A stretch of DNA of 7,010 nucleotides from Desulfuromonadaceae bacterium (GTDB taxonomy: Bacteria; Desulfobacterota; Desulfuromonadia; Desulfuromonadales; Geopsychrobacteraceae): positions 1 through 7,010 of the forward strand of contig JADGED010000125.1 in NCBI GenBank assembly GCA_016744555.1. The letters are read 5' to 3'. Shown piece by piece: positions 1 through 6,100 of this stretch. The stretch's first letter is position 1. Each line of letters opens with the position of its first letter. The position numbers and the translations under genes are program-made. The notes beneath the pieces were generated by a model. The model did no database searches. It worked only from the letters and a program-made list of their open reading frames with translations, and was not told the DNA's origin.

Positions 1-112
1 TCACAGACCAGACCAGTGGGTCACCTTCGTTATCGGTCGCAGCCAGCTCATAGCTATAGGGGAAATCTTGATTTGCTGTGGTTACCGGCATGCTGGTAAT
101 CACGGGTGGCTG
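1..112 (-). repeat. Start of a second CADG domain (cut by window edge)
   Basis: Residues 2300-2336. The sequence TTANQDFPYSYELAATDNEGDPLVW matches the beginning of the CADG domain at 2870-3007 (ATEDALYSYELAATDAEGDALSW). The window ends a few residues before the expected P-x-WL motif, so it cannot be seen whether this copy is also interrupted by an insert. Confidence 0.75.
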
Positions 113-3100
113 ATTGGTAATTTTTTGCCAGCTTGATTTGGCGGCGATGGTGTAGTCACCATCAACTCCAACGACAACGGCTCTCAGGTATTTATTCGTG
201 TCAGACGTAGTAATCGTGTAGGTCGGAGAATCACTATCTGGAATTGACCTGAGGCCGTTAGCATCAGCATCATTGGCACGCTGCCATACATAATTAAAGC
301 TTAACCCACTGGGTACATCCTCATCATCCCAAGAGCCATCACTGGTAGCGACCGTTTCTCCCAACGCCATGGTACCACTAAGAATTGGTGTAGCTGTGTT
401 GACCGGAGCTTCATTAAGATCATTGATGTTAATGGTCAGGGTTTCGTTCGTTGATCGGCCATCCACACTAACGATGCTGATGTCAACTTGATAGCTCTGC
501 TGAACTTCGTAATTAGGGGCAGAAACAAAGGTCAGCTCACCGGTCTCCGCAGCAAGGTTAAAGCTGGCAGCATCAGCTCCGCCGATAATAGAATAGACAT
601 TATCATTCTTAAAACCTGCCTGTACCTGAATCTGCACCGTATCGTTTTCGTCATAGCTAGAAACGGTGTCGATAAAGGTCTGACCAACACAACTACCAGA
701 TTGCAAATTGAAGTCGTCTACTTCGTGAACATTGTCTAATCCACCAGTAGCTCCAAATAATTGAACAACTAGATAATCGGGCAAAGGTGCGCCCACATTG
801 TGAACATTGATCGGGCCACCAAATTCATCAATGTAATCGTCACCATCAGGAATACCATCTGCATCGCGCTTGATAGTCAGCCAGACATTGCCATTGGCTT
901 CATCAGTGCTATCCAACTCGATCCGGTACCTGTGACCTGCCGAGTTGTCACCAATGGTTGGACTCTGGCCAGAGACCTGAGCATAATCAATACCAGCGTT
1001 TACATTTTTGACAACAAAAGAATTTTCCGCTCTACCAGCATAATTAGATCCCCCATATTCATCCAGATATACGGTCAGCCACTCGGTACCATCTGGTGCA
1101 GATAACTGCAAAGACATTAAATCGGCACCGGTGCCAGCATAGGCAAAGGCGGTAAACTCAACGATGGTATGGGTATTTTTTGCATAAACTGCGAAGTCTG
1201 AATTAGCTACTGTAATTTGGCTATTTTCAGCTTCGGTCAGGCGCAAACGACCGTTTTCCAACGTAGGCGTATAACTGCCAACTAGCGCTGAAACTGACCA
1301 TTGCGTCAGATCTCGGTTAAAGCTATCGGAGAAGCAACGATCTATAGTTTCGGTGGCATCGTCAAGGATAGTAATTGTAATTATTTGGGTAGCAATACTA
1401 CCGCCACCAACTGCCGAGACAACAATGTCGTAACGATTCTTACTTTCGTAATCTGGCGATTCGATGAATTGCAGAACACCGGTAATCCGGTCGATGGTCA
1501 AATATTCGGCATCGGCTCCACTTAATTCATAGAAACCCTCGCCAGTAATGGTCGTGACCGTTGATTTTGCATTTTCTGCATAGTCAATTGAAATACTGGC
1601 CGCACCACCGTTAGAGGTGATTTCACCAATCATGACATCGGTGACTGTAGCCAGTATAGTTTTATCGACGGTAAAACCATGCCCATCGGAAAAAGTTATA
1701 ACGAAACTGTCATCGCCAAGGAATCCAATGCCAGAACCATGGGAGGTGTATTTAATTGTGGTGCCGTTAATGGCAACGGTTGCGGGGATAGTGCCCAGTG
1801 TCGGAGCAGTTTTCAAGGTTGCAATAACGGTATCGCCATCGACATCGTCGTAACTAAATATAATATCGTAGCTGGTATTTTCGCCAACGATAATACTTTC
1901 TTCTACCGTTAGGATTGGGGCATCATTGGTATTACCAACCGTAACCGTAAAATCGTGTGCAACGGTACTGGTGCCGTCACTAACAGTTAAACGAACCGGA
2001 TTCGCACCGACATCGTCATTCAGTGGCGTTCCTTCTAGTTTGTAGGTGGTGTTGCCAATGAAGCTTGATTGGTAGGCATCGCTGATGCTGGCTGCTGAGA
2101 TACCACTGTATTCGACAATGTAGTGAGAAATATTATAATCGATACCGTCAGAAGCTCGCGTACCGTCATTTGCAGCGGTAAACCACTGCCCATTGTCCAG
2201 CATTAAAGTATAATAGAATCTTAGATCGTTATTTTGCCAATTTGTGTAAACTCCTGGTGGAATCTCGAGGACACGAAAAAATCCACTAAGCGTGGTATAC
2301 AACATTCCTATTTCTGGCCCTGTCTCCCAACGCCAATAATCATCACCCCAAAAATCAGCAGTAATAGCCCCGCCCAGCCAAGCATGATAAGCTGATTGGG
2401 CATTGACAAAAGCATTCTCAGTTGCAGATGTTATTGTTGCTAGATACCCCACCATCCCATTGTAACTTCTGGTTGATGCAACATTTTTTGCATCAGTATA
2501 CAAAACCCTACTTCCATGATTAACAGCCTCATAGTAATGCATAGTCCCACCGATATTGATTCCGGTCAGGTATCCTTCACTAAAACCGACTTTTCTGATT
2601 TCGTGACTCGTATCACCCAAAGTAATTGTGACTGTTCGCAAAAGAGCTGCCCAACTTTCCGGAGTCGCCGTTCCATAAAAGGTAAGCTTGCCGACACTTG
2701 AATTCCATACATAAGTCACCCCTGCCGGTAAGAGGTTGTTATCAAAACTCAAACTGTCCCCGGAGGTGTAGCCCTGCTCAATTGTGACAGAATAGCCATC
2801 TATATTATAAGTATTGGTGATACCAAAACTCGGCGCTACCAATTGATTGGTTACATGTTTGGGGTACGGATTAATCTGCAACCAGCTGGGGACACTGACT
2901 CCGTTCCAGCTCAGCGCATCACCTTCGGCATCGGTGGCTGCCAATTCGTAACTGTAGAGCGCATCCTCGGTTGCTGACGTCAACGGCGCACCAGGAACCG
3001 GTGGGGTATTAAGCAGAGCAACCCAACCGCTGTAAGCTGTCGAATTGGTCGTACCATCATTTGCCACAACCACAACACGGATAAATTTGTTGATATCTAG

Positions 3101-6100
3101 GCCGGTGATAAAATAGGTGCTGCCGGTCTCGCCGTTAATGTTAGTGGTATTAGTCCCAGCACTGTCGATAGCCCTTTGCCATTGGTAGGAATAGGTCAAA
3201 CCATCGGCATCCTGATCAGACCAATCGCCCGTCTCACCCGTTACGGTCTGGCCCACGGTCAGGGTACCGGTGATGCTCGGAATGGTGTCGTTATCAGGTG
3301 CATCGTTAATATCAGTGATATTTATGATGTGCAGTTGGGTGTCTGTTCTGCCATCACCATCGATGACGCGGATAAATACTTCGTAGCGATCCTGCATTTC
3401 ATAGTTTGGCGGCGCGTTAAAACTAAGAGTGCCGGTGCCACTGTCCAGAGTAAATTTATCAGAATCAGTACCGCCAACAATGCTGTAGCTATTATTGTTC
3501 CCAAAGCTGGCACGTATCTGGATCGTATCGGTACTGTTTTCTATAAAACTCAACGTAGTATCAAGTAGGTTTAGGGCAACGCATGACGATGACTTGTAAA
3601 TAAAGTCATCCACTTCGTGGTAGTTGTTACCGCCACCCTGCCAACCGTCAAAACTCGCTTTCAGAGTATCGGGGAGAGGATAAGAGGCATGGTAAATATC
3701 AACACGGTCAAAGATCAGGTCATAATCATCACCATCAGGAACGCCATCGGCGTCTCTTTTCAAGGTAAGATAAATATGACCATTTTCTTCATCGGTGGTG
3801 TCGAGCTCTAGCAGATATTTATGCCCAGTACTGTTGAGATCAATGCTAGGACTGATATTGCTAGCCGTTGCCGCATGACTGCCATCGGCTCGTTTGACGA
3901 TAATTGAGTCTGGCTGACCGGCATTCTGGCTGCCATACTCATCAAGCATGACATTTAGCCACAGATTTCCATCACTGTCGCTCAAACGAAGATTGAGGAC
4001 ATCCGCACTGAGACTATTGCTACCGTAGGAGAAAGCAGTAAATTCAATGGTCGTTTGCGTACCTTTGGCGTAAACATCGATTTGAGAGTTAGCGGAGGTA
4101 GATATTGCATTTTGCAGATCTGTGAGCCGCAGCCTGCCATTGACAATATTAGGGGTATAGGCAGGACTGATATTAGACACGAGGTCCCAGCGGAACAGAT
4201 CATAGCTGAAGGTATCCATAAAACAGATATCGGTGGTCTCGGTGACATCATTGTCAATGTTAACCGTCAGCGCCTGGGTGACAGAGGTTCCTCCTCCCAC
4301 AGCCGTGACAACGATGACATAACTACTCCGTACTTCATAGTTCGGTATTTCAACAAATTGGATGGTGCCAAGGACAGGATCTATAGTGAAGTATGCGGCG
4401 TCGGCACCACTGAGGCTAAAGGTACCGTCGCCGATAATGGTGGTGACATCCGCAGTTGAGTTTTCAGCAAAATTGATGGTTGCTACAGCACTACCAGAGT
4501 TCGAAGTAATACTTCCTACAGTTTCATCGGTCACAATAACCATAATGGGTTTAGAGAGGGTAAGCCCATTTGAGCTGGCATGCAGATCAAGGATATAGGT
4601 GTTGTCTGCGTCGGTATCGGCAGGATGCTCAAAATCTGGAGCAACCTTAAACGTCAATTCTCCAGTAGAACTGTTAATAGCAAATAGCGCACTGTCGGTT
4701 CCACTAATAGCGTAACTGATACTGCCGCCATCATCGATGACAGCAAAATCTGTTATCGCAGTGGTATTCTCAGAGATGGAATAGGTTACATCATAAGTCC
4801 AATGCATGACGGTGGTTTCATTCCCCGCAGCACCATCTTTAAAGCCGACATAGGGGAGTCCTTCGCGATCAAGTGAGAGTTCCAAAAGGTCAACCACACC
4901 AGCAGAAAACCCCCTATTTCCAACAAGTGTCCAAGTTCCGGCCACCAATTTTTGTACTGAAGCTTTAAACGCAACACTACTATCCTGATAGGAAAGATAA
5001 GCAGTATCAACCCGATCAAAAGCGATGTTACTGAGTCGATTCCCGGTAGTTAAGCCGGTGCCGACATCCTCCCAAGAGGTACCATTAAACATTTTAACTG
5101 TGGTTACAGAACTGTTGTCATACTCAATGTAACTAATATACGGAGTATCGTTGCTGTCAAACGCAAGAACAGAGTCTGGAGCATTACCACTGGAGAAATT
5201 CGCCGCACCAACAAACTCCCAATGCGCCCCATTAAACGTCATCACCGAAAGCTTATAAGGAGAGACAGTATCTCTGAACGACACATAGAGAGTTCCTTGG
5301 CTATCGATGGCTAAATCATTGTACGACTGGTCGGCAGCATTCGGGGTAAACCCTTCTGTACCGACTAACTCCCAAGCATTACTGACTTCATTAAACCGGC
5401 GAACAACTGCTTTATTTCCATAGCGATCATCGCGGTACATTACATGTGGGATATTATTATTATCGAATTTCAGGATATCGACGATATAGGCAGACTGACC
5501 AAAAACACTCCCCACGGATAACCAAGCGCCATTACTATATTTTTTAACAACGATGTTATGTGCTGCGTTTCGATAGGAAAGATAGAGAACATTATCATTA
5601 TCAAAGGCTAGAGAAGGGAAATGATTGTTAATTGCATCAGAAAAACTACCAATTTCAGACCAAGAAGAACCATCAAACATAGCAACTTTCACATGGCCAT
5701 TCACTGTGGTATAGGCGAAGTATGGTACCACACCAGTAGGATCAAGCGTGAAAGATGCCTCGTCCTCTAGGGCATACACGGCAATATCGGAAAAACCAGC
5801 ATTACCTACGGTTTCCCACCGATAGTTCAGTTTATTTTCCTGCGGGATATCGAGCAGAAAATATCGCTTTGGGGTGATATTAATAGTGAAGTTTTTTGTC
5901 GTGGTTCTTGAGTCAGCAGTTGTCGCGGTGACGGAAACAGCATAGCTAGATTTAGCAGCATAATCTGGAGTGCTATTAAAGCTTAGTAGGCCGGTGGCAC
6001 TATCAAGTGCAAAGGCAGCAGCATCCGTACCACTGATACTATAGCTGTTGTCGTCATTAAAACTGGTCTTTATCTGGATGGCAGTCTGACCTTTTTCTTC

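Larger units (their letters stand above)
1916..3007 (-). other. Dystroglycan-type cadherin (CADG) domain, split by a 272-residue insert
   Basis: The N-terminal half (residues 1335-1380, bases 2870-3007) has ATEDALYSYELAATDAEGD, ALSW and VPSWLQIN, the standard first half of a CADG / putative-Ig domain. The standard second half normally follows within about ten residues as a TG-x-LSGTP-x-NDDVG segment. Here it appears only at residues 1653-1698 (bases 1916-2053) as YKLEGTPLNDDVG, VRLTVSDGTSTVAHDFTVTV and NTNDAP. Between them lie a beta-sandwich-like segment and a C-type-lectin-like domain. The two halves together make one normal-length domain of about 92 residues, so the insert seems to sit in a surface loop of an otherwise intact fold. 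Confidence 0.75.

Noticed and set aside
800..1105. 101-codon open frame on the plus strand, and similar ones at 488-739, 1301-1525 and 6176-6463
   Set aside because: All are shadows of the minus-strand gene at repeated domains; similar shadows recur because the domains themselves repeat.
3176..3568. 130-codon open frame on the plus strand
   Set aside because: It is antisense to B2 and E2, with no domain signature. The frequent ATC, ACC and GTC codons complementary to Asp, Gly and Asp/Asn codons keep antisense frames open.
3982..4257. Minus-strand open frames in other frames (also 4786-5019, 3322-3513, 6070-6312)
   Set aside because: They are out of phase with the long frame, which reads continuously through them. 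Their hydrophobic translations are frame-shift products of Asp/Thr-rich coding sequence.
4055..4459. 134-codon open frame on the plus strand
   Set aside because: It lies antisense to L2 and A2 of the giant gene, has no recognisable domain and an unnatural composition, and the minus-strand frame under it encodes clear cadherin and lectin motifs.
4790..5818. Possible enzyme (sialidase or PQQ-type) in the propeller
   Set aside because: No sialidase Asp-box series (S-x-D-x-G-x-T-W) and no PQQ-repeat motif is present; only the generic W-x-x-VG blade pattern is seen.
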